Positions 47,689 to 55,811 of a DNA stretch of 64,000 bases are shown here, piece after piece. This DNA is from Bog-532 sp963742865. GTDB lineage: Bacteria > Actinomycetota > Actinomycetes > Streptosporangiales > Streptosporangiaceae. The notes beneath the pieces were generated by a model, which was given only the letters and a program-made list of their open reading frames with translations, made no database searches and was not told where the DNA came from. Within the stretch, counting starts at the first letter, position 1. Each line of letters opens with the position of its first letter. The stretch is taken from assembly GCA_963742865.1 (NCBI GenBank), contig CAVUNW010000014.1:1-64000 (forward strand). Reading direction: 5' to 3'. The position numbers were made by a program, and so were the translations under genes.

Positions 47689-48219
47689 TCATGGTGGGGT
47701 CTGTCGGGGGGTTCGGGTGGTCTTGCGTCGGCCGGTCGGTGTCCGTGTGGTCTGTCGGTAGGCGGCGAGTTCGGCGAGTTGGTCGAGGTGGTCGGCGAGG
47801 GCGTCGGCGTAGTCCTGGCGGGCGCGTTTGAGGGCGTGCACGTCGCCGCTGGCGCGTGCTTGGGTCAGAGCCTGGGTTCGGGTGGCCAGTGTGGTGTCGA
47901 GGCGGGCTTGTTCGCGGTCGTGGGTGGCTTGGTCGGTGATCGGTACGACGGCGGGTTGCTGCTCGGCGTTGCGTAGCCGGGCGACGGCGGTGGGGTGTAC
48001 GTAGGTGCCACGTCCTTGGATGGCGTAGATGAGGCCCTGGTTCTGTAGCTCGCGCAGGGCGCGTTGGGCGGTCATCTGGGCGATGCCGTAGGTCTCGGCG
48101 ATCTGGTTGGCCGAGGGCACCTGTGCCTCCGCTTGGAGTCGGCCGCTGCGGATCTGGTCGCGGATGTCATCGACCACGCGCTGGAACAGTGCGCGTCGGT
48201 CGTCCGGACTGTGGGCCAC
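47689..48219 (-). CDS. GntR-family regulator of integrase module
   Basis: A 176-residue regulator from GTG 48219. The N-terminal winged helix reads LFQRVVDDIRDQIRSGRLQA, VPSANQIAETYGIAQMTAQR, then ALRELQNQGLIYAIQGRGTY, the standard GntR pattern. The C-terminal part is a short charged helix, not a ligand-binding domain, as in the KorSA-type repressors of actinomycete integrative elements. It is divergent from xis-int, with inverted copies of TACCTAGCA between them, so it probably represses excision. Confidence 0.8.
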   Translation of the reverse strand: MAHSPDDRRALFQRVVDDIRDQIRSGRLQAEAQVPSANQIAETYGIAQMTAQRALRELQNQGLIYAIQGRGTYVHPTAVARLRNAEQQPAVVPITDQATHDREQARLDTTLATRTQALTQARASGDVHALKRARQDYADALADHLDQLAELAAYRQTTRTPTGRRKTTRTPRQTPP

Positions 48220-48268
48220 ACCCCGGAGCCTACGCGGTGGCTCGCCGGGACAGGTAGCGCGACATGGC

Positions 48269-48325
48269 TTGACATCCTAACCATGCTAGGTAAGCTCGCA
48301 GCACGGTTACCTAGCATACCTAGTA
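48269..48325 (+). promoter_or_regulatory. xis-int promoter with GntR operator candidates
   Basis: TTGACA at 48269-48274 and TAAGCT at 48291-48296 (16-bp spacing) can serve as a -35/-10 pair toward xis. The sequence TGCTAGGTA (48284-48292) faces its inverse TACCTAGCA, followed directly by another TACCTAG, before the xis ribosome site AAAGGAAGGA. These are likely binding sites of the divergent GntR protein. Confidence 0.55.
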
Positions 48326-48341
48326 AAGGAAGGATCTGGGG

Positions 48342-48542
48342 ATGAACGATCACGACCAACCGGCCGGTGCGTTGTTGACAGTGCCGGAGGTGATGGCCCG
48401 GTTGCGGGTCGGCAGGCATGCCGTGTACGCGCTGATCCGTGCTCGGCGGCTGGCGTCGCTGCGTATCGGGCGGGCCCGGCGGGTGCCGGTGGCTTCGGTG
48501 GAGACGTTCCTGGCGGAGCAGTTGGAGGAGGGGAGCTTGTGA
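48342..48542 (+). CDS. excisionase-like helix-turn-helix protein
   Basis: A 66-residue protein with a MerR/Xis-type DNA-binding helix-turn-helix: LLTVPEVMARLRVGRHAVYA, then LIRARRLASLRIGRARRVPV. The ending ASVETFLAEQLEEG is typical of excisionases. The AAGGAAGGA ribosome site is well placed. Its end overlaps the integrase start by four bases. It would help the integrase excise its element. Confidence 0.82.
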   Translation: MNDHDQPAGALLTVPEVMARLRVGRHAVYALIRARRLASLRIGRARRVPVASVETFLAEQLEEGSL

Positions 48543-49810
48543 TGGCCCGACGCAGAGGTAACGGTGAGGGCACAGTGTTCCAACGCGGCGACGGTAGGTG
48601 GGAAGCGGCCGCCTACGTCCGACAGCCCGACGGCACCCGCCGGCGGGTCTACCGGTACAGCGCCACCCGGCAGGCGGGTATGGACCAACTCGCCGCGCTG
48701 CGCGACCGTGACGCGCGGATGGCGCCGCTGACGGTCACCTCGTCGACGACGGTGGGCGAGTACCTGACCGTGTGGCTGGAGCAGGTCGCGGTGCACGCGG
48801 TGCGGCCGACGACCTGGATCTCCTATCGGCACGCCGTGCAGCGGTATCTGATCCCCGGCCTGGGTCGGCGGCGGCTGGCGTGGCTGACCACCAAGGAGGT
48901 CCGGGTGTGGCTGGCCGAGGTCGCCACCACCTGCCAGTGCTGCCGCCAGCACATCGACGCCCGACGAGCGATCGGGAAGCGGCGCTGCTGCGATGTCGGC
49001 GCCTGCTGCGGTCGGCGGGTCGCCCCGACCACGCTGCGCTACCTGCGGGCACTGCTGTCCTCGGCGCTGGCCCACGCGGTGCGCGAGGACGACCTACCTC
49101 GCAACGTCGTCTCCGCCGTCCGGCTACCCGTGCCGAGCCGATCGGCCTTCACCCCGCTCACCGCCGACGAGGCCCGCCGCGTCCTGGCCGCGGTTTCGGA
49201 TCATCCGCTGCACGCGCTGTTCGAACTCGCCGTCCGGATCGGGCTGCGCCGGGGCGAGCTGCTCGGTCTGCGGTGGGTCGACCTTGACGAGCATGCGGGG
49301 CTGCTCACCGTGCGGCAGAGCGTGCAACGCCGCCGCGACACCGGCGCCATCATCGTCCTGCCCACCAAGACGACCGCCTCGCACCGGCGCATCCCCGTCC
49401 CCGCCGAGGCCATCCAGGCGATGCAAGAACAACGAGAGCGGCAACGCCAGCAACGCGCCGAGGCTGGACAGCGATGGCAGGACAGTGGACTGATCTTCAC
49501 CCACAGCCTCGGCGGGCCGCTCGACCCCGGCGCGGTCAACCGGGCCTTCGCCACCATCTGCGACCAGGCCGGAGTCCGCCGAGCCAGGTTCCACCTGCTC
49601 AGACACACCTGCGCCAGTCTCCTGCTGGAACAGGGCGTCGAGCTGGTCACCATCTCCCACCTGCTAGGCCACTCACGCCTCGGCGTCACCGCCGACGTGT
49701 ACGCCCACGTCCGAGTCCGCCTGCAACGCGGCGCCGTCGACGCCATCGGCCACGCCCTCAACCGATCCGACGACGCGGAAGACGACCCACCCCTGCCCGT
49801 CGCAGCCTGA
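48539..49810 (+). CDS. tyrosine recombinase / integrase
   Basis: A 423-residue integrase. It has an arm-type N-terminal domain (NGEGTVFQRGDGRWEAAAYV), a core-binding domain with an unusual Cys-rich insert at about residues 136-165 (TCQCCRQ ... RRCCDVGACCGRR), and the catalytic domain. The catalytic set is complete: Arg237 (GLRRGE), His352 and Arg355 (HLLRH), His378 (GHSRLG) and Tyr388 (VYAHV). The Cys-rich insert also occurs in other actinomycete integrases from memory. It is translationally coupled to xis. No tRNA gene or clear attachment site is seen beside it. Confidence 0.92.
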   Translation: MMARRRGNGEGTVFQRGDGRWEAAAYVRQPDGTRRRVYRYSATRQAGMDQLAALRDRDARMAPLTVTSSTTVGEYLTVWLEQVAVHAVRPTTWISYRHAVQRYLIPGLGRRRLAWLTTKEVRVWLAEVATTCQCCRQHIDARRAIGKRRCCDVGACCGRRVAPTTLRYLRALLSSALAHAVREDDLPRNVVSAVRLPVPSRSAFTPLTADEARRVLAAVSDHPLHALFELAVRIGLRRGELLGLRWVDLDEHAGLLTVRQSVQRRRDTGAIIVLPTKTTASHRRIPVPAEAIQAMQEQRERQRQQRAEAGQRWQDSGLIFTHSLGGPLDPGAVNRAFATICDQAGVRRARFHLLRHTCASLLLEQGVELVTISHLLGHSRLGVTADVYAHVRVRLQRGAVDAIGHALNRSDDAEDDPPLPVAA

Positions 49811-49826
49811 ACCCATTCGGTGAAAC

Positions 49827-49858
49827 GCGCCCCTCGGACCATCCCGGCCGAGGGGCGC
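49827..49858 (+). terminator. hairpin after integrase
   Basis: GCGCCCCTCGG (49827-49837) pairs with CCGAGGGGCGC (49848-49858), an 11-bp perfect stem with a 10-base loop, 17 bases after the integrase stop. There is no run of T after it, as is common for high-GC actinobacteria. Confidence 0.6.
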
Positions 49859-49962
49859 CGCCGTGCCCGGACCAGTCGCCCGACCGTTGAACTCGTCGAA
49901 GGCCGCCCTTACCATCCGCAGCACACCGCAGCCGACATCCACACCGTCATCACCGGAGCACC

Positions 49963-50691
49963 ATGACCTCCCAGCACCCGCCGGAGCGACCCAGCACGCG
50001 CCGCTCGGCGCCGGTCGAACCGGCCCGGAAGCCGGTCCCCGTCGGCCATCGACGTCCCGCGATCGCTAGACGGTCAGCCCGCCTGCGACCAGGGGTGTTT
50101 GGCCTGGTCGTCGCCCTGTCCACTGTGGCCGGCTGGCTATTTTCATCAACGTCGATGGTATGGCTTGGGTCACAGCTGCTGTTCCCTGACGTTGCGGTCA
50201 CCGCTGATGTCAGCCTCGGCAATACGGACACGGTCGATCTACTCGAATATCGCGTTTCCGCGGGTCACAGCCGCGGCCCACCAGCGAACGTCGATGAACC
50301 AAGGTCAACGCAGCACACGTACTATGTGGTAGCCGGCACCACCCCGGTCCTGGTCCACAACTGCGACTTCGCACCCGGCAAGGCAGACGAGCATTTTGAC
50401 AAACATGTGCTGGGGCTCGACGACGCCGGCCAAGCGACGCGTACGCCGGACATGCCGGAGTACAACATTAAGGATCTCGATAAAGGCTTTGACAACTATG
50501 TATCTGACGCGAAATCGCTGATGTGTTCGGACACTTGCCCGGCCGGCGCCCGTGAGGCTATTCGAAGTGACGGCGTAGTTATTAGAATGGACTCGCAAGG
50601 GAGGGTTGGAATGAGGAACGGCAGTACTATTACCACCTTTTTCCGACCAGATGACCCGGCTGCCTACTTTGCAAGGGAAGCGGCCAGGTGA
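49963..50691 (+). CDS. orphan Rhs toxin tip 3 with HINT end
   Basis: The frame is open from ATG 49963, but residues before about 118 look like decayed sequence with one hydrophobic stretch (VFGLVVALSTVAGWLFSS). From 50319 it reads HTYYVVAGTTPVLVHNC, the end of a HINT domain, and then a tip of about 105 residues: PGKADEHFDKHVLGLDDAGQ, MPEYNIKDLDKGFDNYVSDA and IRSDGVVIRMDSQGRVGM, then TFFRPDDPAAYF. The HxxKHVLG start and the TFFRP ending resemble tips seen in other polymorphic toxins, possibly nucleases; I cannot name the family. Its stop overlaps the next gene as GTGA. Confidence 0.65.
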   Translation: MTSQHPPERPSTRRSAPVEPARKPVPVGHRRPAIARRSARLRPGVFGLVVALSTVAGWLFSSTSMVWLGSQLLFPDVAVTADVSLGNTDTVDLLEYRVSAGHSRGPPANVDEPRSTQHTYYVVAGTTPVLVHNCDFAPGKADEHFDKHVLGLDDAGQATRTPDMPEYNIKDLDKGFDNYVSDAKSLMCSDTCPAGAREAIRSDGVVIRMDSQGRVGMRNGSTITTFFRPDDPAAYFAREAAR

Positions 50692-51101
50692 CTGGGAACA
50701 TCGCGAACTTCGGAGAAGCGTTCTCCAGCTTCATTAGGACGTCGGGCCGCTGGCGGGACACCGCACCGGAGGCACTCATGGGGCGCTGGTTGCGGTTCGT
50801 TGATGATTGCGAGCAGGGTTATCCGCACGACGTTGAGGATTACTTCAATGATCTCACCTCAAGAGATTCCTTGGAGCGGGCGCTCACCTCTGTAGAGTTG
50901 CAGGCGTTCCCTGAAATGTCCCAACTGCGCGCGAGCGTACAGGCGATCGATTCAAGGTTTCGCGCACTTCTGATTCCAGACGTCTTCCCCAGGATCCCAG
51001 AAGAATTCTGGTGGGCCCGCGGCATGATAAAGGGTGGACGGAGGCGTTTCGTGGAGGACGTGCGGCGCGAATATCACATCGACTTGATCGAGATCGAATA
51101 G
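50688..51101 (+). CDS. putative immunity protein for tip 3
   Basis: A 137-residue acidic, mostly helical protein whose GTG overlaps the tip 3 stop. It contains NFGEAFSSFIRTSGRWRDTA, PEALMGRWLRFVDDCEQGYP, LPDVFPRIPEEFWWARGM-like sequence and a charged end (RRFVEDVRREYHIDLIEIE). The family is unknown to me. The coupling and the lower GC content, the same as the tip, support toxin-immunity pairing. Confidence 0.65.
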   Translation: MTGNIANFGEAFSSFIRTSGRWRDTAPEALMGRWLRFVDDCEQGYPHDVEDYFNDLTSRDSLERALTSVELQAFPEMSQLRASVQAIDSRFRALLIPDVFPRIPEEFWWARGMIKGGRRRFVEDVRREYHIDLIEIE

Positions 51102-51182
51102 GTTTACGATTTCGCGCTGGTCTCTATTTAACCGCCTCCCCGAAGACCTGATTGCCGATCTTGAAGGGAAGGGGTACTGACG

Positions 51183-52641
51183 CAGGGCCCCGGCAAAGTC
51201 TGGTTCAGACTGAGGAGATCGATGGTTGTCGCCGTTGCTTGAACGCTTCTGGTGGGGTCGTTCCTTGGTGGGGAAAATGGTCTTGATGGGTTCGGCGCGT
51301 CCTGAGTAGACGGAAGGCGGAGCTCCTGTAGGTACGGGATTGACTAGATCACCTGTGCCGCAAGGAGCTCCGCTGATGTTGCAGTCTGCCATGCCGTCGC
51401 TGGTCCGCCGTGCCGAGGCCGCCGTAGGCGCGGGTGTTGATCCCTCGGGTGGGGGCGTCGGGCTGCTGTCGTTTCTGTCCGCGCTGACCGACCCGCGCAA
51501 ACGGCGGGGCGTTCGCCATGGCATCGCATCGCTGGTGGCGCTGGCCGCGTCGGCGGTGCTGACCGGTGCCCGTTCGTTCACCGCGATCGGCGAGTGGCTC
51601 GCGGACGCCTCCCAGGAAGTCCTGGCCGGGCTGGGGATCCGCCACAACACCCGTCTGGGCCGGCGGGTGCCACCGGATGAGGCCACCGTGCGGCGGGCGT
51701 TGCGCCTCGTCGATGCCGACGAGGTGGACCGGCTGTTCGCCGCGTTCCTGGCCTCCCGTCGTCCTCGGCCCGAGCCTGACAGCGACACGCTGGCTGCAGT
51801 GGCGCTGGACGGTAAGACCGTGCGTGGTGCCCGCGTCCACGCCGACCCGACCAGTCGCGCCCCGCACCTGGTCTCGGCGGTCACCCACAGCGATGGGATC
51901 GTCCTCGGCCAGGTGCAGGTCGACGAGAAGTCCAACGAGATCACCGCCGTGCAACCGTTGCTGACCGATCTGGACCTGACCGGGGTCGTGGTCACTGCCG
52001 ATGCCATGCATACACAGGTCACGTTCGCGCAATGGCTGGTCACCACCAAGCAGGCGCACTACTTGTTCATCGTGAAGGCCAACCAGCCCACCCTCTACGA
52101 GCGGATTCAGGAAGCATTGGCCGGACCGGACACGGCCTTCGCCAAGCGCAGCGCGTGCCAGAGCAACCGCGGCCACGGCCGCATCGAGACCCGCGCGATC
52201 CGAGTCGCCGCCGCGAAAGGGGTCGAATTCCCCCACGCCGCCCAGATCTTCCGGCTCCGCCGCGACCGAGCCGGCCTGGACGGAGTTCGTACCAGCAAGG
52301 AGATTGTCTACGGGATCACCAGCCTGCCCAAGCGCCTGGCCGGGCCAGCGCATCTGATTACCCTCACCCGTGGGCACTGGACGATCGAGAACCGGCTCCA
52401 CCACGTACGCGACGTCACCTGGGGCGAGGACCAAAGCCAGGCCCGCACCGGCAACGCCCCACGAGTCATGGCCGGCGTGCGCAATCTCGCGACCAGCGTC
52501 CTCCGCCAATCCGGCGTCGACAACATCGCAGAAGCCCTACGCCACAACGCCCGCAGCTACGACCGACCCCTCAAACTGCTTGGCATCAACACGACCCAGA
52601 CCTGATCAAATGGCCATGCGAGCGACTTTGCCGGGACCCTG
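51183..52641 (+). mobile_element. ISAs1-family element 1
   Basis: The ends CAGGGCCCCGGCAAAGTC (51183-51200) and GACTTTGCCGGGACCCTG (52624-52641) are inverted copies with one mismatch in 18. The 1,459-bp element holds one intact transposase. The flanking bases do not match, so no target duplication is visible. Confidence 0.8.
51376..52605 (+). CDS. ISAs1-family transposase 1 (intact)
   Basis: About 409 residues from ATG 51376, the likely start; the frame is open from 51340. It reads LLSFLSALTDPRKRRGVRHG, then IASLVALAASAVLTGARSF in the N-terminal part. The catalytic region has TLAAVALDGKTVRGARVHAD (first Asp), LTGVVVTADAMHTQVTFAQW (second Asp) and the end WTIENRLHHVRDVTWGEDQS (Glu in IENRLH). 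These are the hallmarks of the ISAs1 / H-repeat family. Confidence 0.92.
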   Translation: MLQSAMPSLVRRAEAAVGAGVDPSGGGVGLLSFLSALTDPRKRRGVRHGIASLVALAASAVLTGARSFTAIGEWLADASQEVLAGLGIRHNTRLGRRVPPDEATVRRALRLVDADEVDRLFAAFLASRRPRPEPDSDTLAAVALDGKTVRGARVHADPTSRAPHLVSAVTHSDGIVLGQVQVDEKSNEITAVQPLLTDLDLTGVVVTADAMHTQVTFAQWLVTTKQAHYLFIVKANQPTLYERIQEALAGPDTAFAKRSACQSNRGHGRIETRAIRVAAAKGVEFPHAAQIFRLRRDRAGLDGVRTSKEIVYGITSLPKRLAGPAHLITLTRGHWTIENRLHHVRDVTWGEDQSQARTGNAPRVMAGVRNLATSVLRQSGVDNIAEALRHNARSYDRPLKLLGINTTQT

Positions 52642-52885
52642 GGTGCGTGGGGGGATGGACAGCTCCTGATCGTCGTGCAATACGCGCACCAGCTGACAAG
52701 ATCGGCGGTTTGGATTACAGGATGTCAGTGCGAACTGCGGCCGTCTACCTGCGTTATTTGACTGCCCGCCAAAAGAAACGAAAGCTATTCCCGTCAAACG
52801 TTGGTACGAATATCCTACCAATTCGCACCGGATTATGCGGATAGGGCCATATTGACTACGCACCAGTTGCAAGGTGAGGCGCGGA

Positions 52886-54339
52886 CACGGCCGTTTCAAG
52901 ATCGGTGATCATGTGATGCCGAGGATGCGAAAGGGGCGCCGCATGTCGCGGTGTGCCCAGCGGGTGGTTTCGCTGATGTCGTTTCGGCCAAAGAGTCGGA
53001 TGGCTCCGATGGCGAGGTTTCTGAGTGCGGCCATGGTTCTGGGTCCGGAACCGGTGTGTGCGGTGGAGTCGTCTTCGCGGTAGAGGGTGTCGCGGATCCA
53101 GTGCGGTGACTCGATTCCCCAGTGGTCGCGGACGAGTTCGGCGAGGCGGGCCGGGCCTGCTTGGGCGGGTGTGAGGTTGGTGATGCCGAGGGCGGCGACG
53201 TTGGACAGAGACTTGCCGCGCAGGTCGGTGACGCCGCGTTCGATCAGCCAGACTTGCTCATCGTGGGGAAACGGCAGGTCTTTCGGGGCGGGCATGACCT
53301 GGATGGTGCGGGTGGCGATGCGGCCATAAGCGCGTTCGGTGGTGGCGTGTTGGATCGGGATGGTGGTCCACGGCAACGCATCCAGAGCGTTGAGGAGATT
53401 TGGCTGATTCTCTCTGGCGGTGAACACGAAGAAGGCATGACGCTGGTGCAGATATGTCGCTGCCGCCCGCTGGGTGTGGAGAGCATCCGCCGTGATGATC
53501 GTCTTCGTGAGGTCCAGACCGTCGAGGAGCTCGGTGAACATCGGGATCTCGTTCGTCTTCGCCGCGACGTCGGTCTGACCCACGACCAGGCCCTTCTCGT
53601 GAGTCATCGCGGCCAACAGGTGCACCTGGGCACCGTCCGCGTCGACCGCGCCGCGGACCGTCTTTCCGTCGACCGCGACCGCCACCAGGTCCCCGGGCGC
53701 GTTGCGATCCGGGCCGGTGTCCGGATCCGACTCGGAGCGAAAAGCGGTACCGCGCAGCAACCACGCGCCGATCGCCGCGTCCAGTGCATCGCCCGGCGTA
53801 CCGGTCAGCACGCGCCACAGCGTGCCCTTCGACGGGCCGTTGCCCGCGTCAGAGTGACCACAGCGGGCGTAGGCCGCTCTCAGCACATCGGCCGGAACGT
53901 CACGTACCCAGCCCGCGATCGCGGTGAAGCCACGCATCCCAGCCACGACCGCCCCCGCGCACAAGGCCAGGACCGCCGCGAGGGGATGCTCCACCCACCT
54001 CCGCGCACGCCAATCAGGAATCTGGATCAAGTGGTCCAGCAGATCGGCAGGCACCACAGTCACCTCGGGACCGGCATCCGCGCCGGGTCCGGCGAACCGG
54101 GACGACAACACATGCAGTGCGGCCGCGTCATCGAGGCACGCCGTGGCAGAATCAGACAACGAAGCTCCGGTTGTCGAGAAAGTCTTTGATAGGGACTCCC
54201 TCGTACTACCGGAGCTTCACCACGTTCCGAACACGACACACCACGCCGAACAGTTCACCAGCAACGAATCGCACACCGCGTCCGTCCACACGAGACCCCA
54301 GACTCTGCTAACAAGATCGTCGATCTTGAAACAGCCGTG
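52886..54339 (-). mobile_element. ISAs1-family element 2
   Basis: The ends CACGGCCGTTTCAAGATCG (52886-52904) and CGATCTTGAAACAGCCGTG (54321-54339) are inverted copies with one mismatch in 19. The element is 1,454 bp and opposite in direction to the first. Its ends differ from those of ISAs1 element 1, so it is another member of the family. The 244 bp between the two elements hold nothing recognisable. Confidence 0.8.
52909..54159 (-). CDS. ISAs1-family transposase 2 (intact)
   Basis: A 416-residue transposase that appears to start at TTG 54159. The core has DLVAVAVDGKTVRGAVDADG, TKTIITADALHTQRAAATYL and the end ELVRDHWGIESPHWIRDTLY, then REDDSTAHTG. It is related to, but clearly different from, the first ISAs1 transposase. 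The frame is undamaged. Confidence 0.9.
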   Translation of the reverse strand: MSDSATACLDDAAALHVLSSRFAGPGADAGPEVTVVPADLLDHLIQIPDWRARRWVEHPLAAVLALCAGAVVAGMRGFTAIAGWVRDVPADVLRAAYARCGHSDAGNGPSKGTLWRVLTGTPGDALDAAIGAWLLRGTAFRSESDPDTGPDRNAPGDLVAVAVDGKTVRGAVDADGAQVHLLAAMTHEKGLVVGQTDVAAKTNEIPMFTELLDGLDLTKTIITADALHTQRAAATYLHQRHAFFVFTARENQPNLLNALDALPWTTIPIQHATTERAYGRIATRTIQVMPAPKDLPFPHDEQVWLIERGVTDLRGKSLSNVAALGITNLTPAQAGPARLAELVRDHWGIESPHWIRDTLYREDDSTAHTGSGPRTMAALRNLAIGAIRLFGRNDISETTRWAHRDMRRPFRILGIT

Positions 54340-54531
54340 CTTGCAGCGCTCACTCAACTGCTCGATGGGAGGCAGCTCAGTGGCGATGTCGTACGCAGTC
54401 ATCGGCTGACCCTACGCGGGAACAGCGTGAGGTCGATCACGTGGCCTGGGAGCGGATCCGCGAAAGACCTGGAACTGTGATGCGTGCAACGCAGCCGGTA
54501 TCCCCGCATCTGCCCGACGTACCGTTGGTCC

Positions 54532-54894
54532 GTGGCGCACACGTACGGGACCGGAGTCGAGGCGCGGCTGGCCGCCCGACGGGCCAGCACCCTCACCCAG
54601 ATCGACGAGCTCGCCCGGGCACTCGACGACATCATCGGGGCTGCCACCGCGGTAGCTACCGACGACGAACACGACCCGGAGGGCCAGACGATCGCGTTTG
54701 AACGCGCTCAGATCGCCTCGCTCCTGCATCAGGCCCGGTCCCGGCTGGACGACCTCGACGTCGCCGCGCGCAGACTGGCCGACGGCACCTACGGCCGCTG
54801 CGAGCGGTGCGACCAGCCGATCCCAGACGAACGCCTCGACGCTCGTCCAACGGCCGCGACCTGCATCGCCTGTGCGTCGAAGCGGACTCGATAG
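54532..54894 (+). CDS. TraR/DksA-type zinc-finger protein
   Basis: A 120-residue protein from GTG 54532. A helical coiled-coil part (EARLAARRASTLTQIDELAR, AFERAQIASLLHQARSRLDD) is followed by RLADGTYGRCERCDQPIPDE and TCIACASKRTR, a four-Cys zinc finger of the C-x2-C ... C-x2-C type. Such proteins bind in the secondary channel of RNA polymerase and modify transcription, as DksA does, though actinobacterial members are little studied. It stands alone. Confidence 0.82.
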   Translation: MAHTYGTGVEARLAARRASTLTQIDELARALDDIIGAATAVATDDEHDPEGQTIAFERAQIASLLHQARSRLDDLDVAARRLADGTYGRCERCDQPIPDERLDARPTAATCIACASKRTR

Positions 54895-55404
54895 GCGGTA
54901 CCTGGGGCTCCGCAACGACCCTGACGGTGCGGGGCGACGTCGAAAGCGCTGGATGGTCACCGCGACCGACACCAAGCCCACCCATACGGAGCGGTCGTGC
55001 GCAACGGCATGTTGCCGGACTGCCACCGCGACGGCACGTCATCGTCCGCAACAGACCCAAAGTCGGTCGCCTGACCGGCGAGGGATCCGTAGCATCTGCC
55101 GCCATGGACGAACCGGCCTGGATGCGCGACGCGACGAGGGCGGCCGAGAATCGACACGCTGACTGATCTCGCCGTAGTCCGGTCAACAAGATGGCTCGAG
55201 TGTGACGCGGCCACGTGGCGCAACGGTTGGCAGTCCTGGACCGCACTGCGCGAGAAGCTACACATCGAGCACGCGATCCCACCCCACTACCAACTCCACG
55301 CCACGCACTTCGCGGGCGCCCACGGCAACCCCAGTACCCGCCGCGGGTGGAACCGCCACAAGGCTCTACGCAACCAGGTCATGCGTACCGTACTCGCCGA
55401 CCTA
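54895..55404 (+). other. decayed DNA with a short protein-like remnant
   Basis: The first 250 bases show only poor frames (a short MDEPAWMRDATRAAENRHAD frame begins at 55104). From about 55195 a piece reads CDAATWRNGWQSWTALREKL, then HIEHAIPPHYQLHATHFAG and RGWNRHKALRNQVMRTVLAD, ending at TAG near 55410. It looks like the C-terminal end of a real gene, but I cannot assign it. Confidence 0.35.
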
Positions 55405-55480
55405 GCCTAGCCGCGACACCCGGCATCGCCCTCGGCACGGTGTACCGGCGCACCGACGCCAAACGCGACCAATGGGGTGC
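55405..55480 (+). repeat. 75-bp dispersed repeat, copy 2
   Basis: This is the second copy of the stretch at 23461-23535: CCTAGCCT at the start, GCGACCAA at the end, and about eight differences in between. Here it joins the remnant ending at 55410 to unrecognised sequence. The following 330 bases to 55811 show nothing. Confidence 0.6.
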
Positions 55481-55811
55481 CGTCGCGGCTGCTCCCACCC
55501 CCACCACCAACCCGTGGCACAGGCTGCCGCCTGCTTCACCCGACCGCTACGACGGCCAGGAGATGAAGGTCTTGCACCTCCATCCGGAACATCAGCGCCT
55601 CGCGGCGCACCACCGTTGTTTCTACAGTCTCCATCGAGATGGAGCCCGACTCGTACCGTCGCAAGCATGCCGCCCACTGGAAACTCCGGATCTGGAAGTC
55701 CGCGCGAAGTACCGTCTCCAGCCAGATCCAACCTGACCACGCATCATGTTCACCTGGCCACATGTCGCACAAGGTCCACGTGCGATAGTCATGGTCGCGA
55801 GTTCGCGGACC

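Noticed and set aside
48230..49960. tRNA-based attachment site beside the integrase
   Set aside because: I found no tRNA-like cloverleaf or matching direct repeats near the integrase gene.
49963..50318. Signal peptide or membrane anchor giving tip 3 its own secretion
   Set aside because: One hydrophobic stretch exists, but the residues between it and the HINT end look decayed and no ribosome site supports ATG 49963; the idea is not strong enough to claim.
51349..54189. Antisense frames over both ISAs1 transposases (386 and 355 codons)
   Set aside because: Shadows; the transposases have complete catalytic motifs in the opposite direction.
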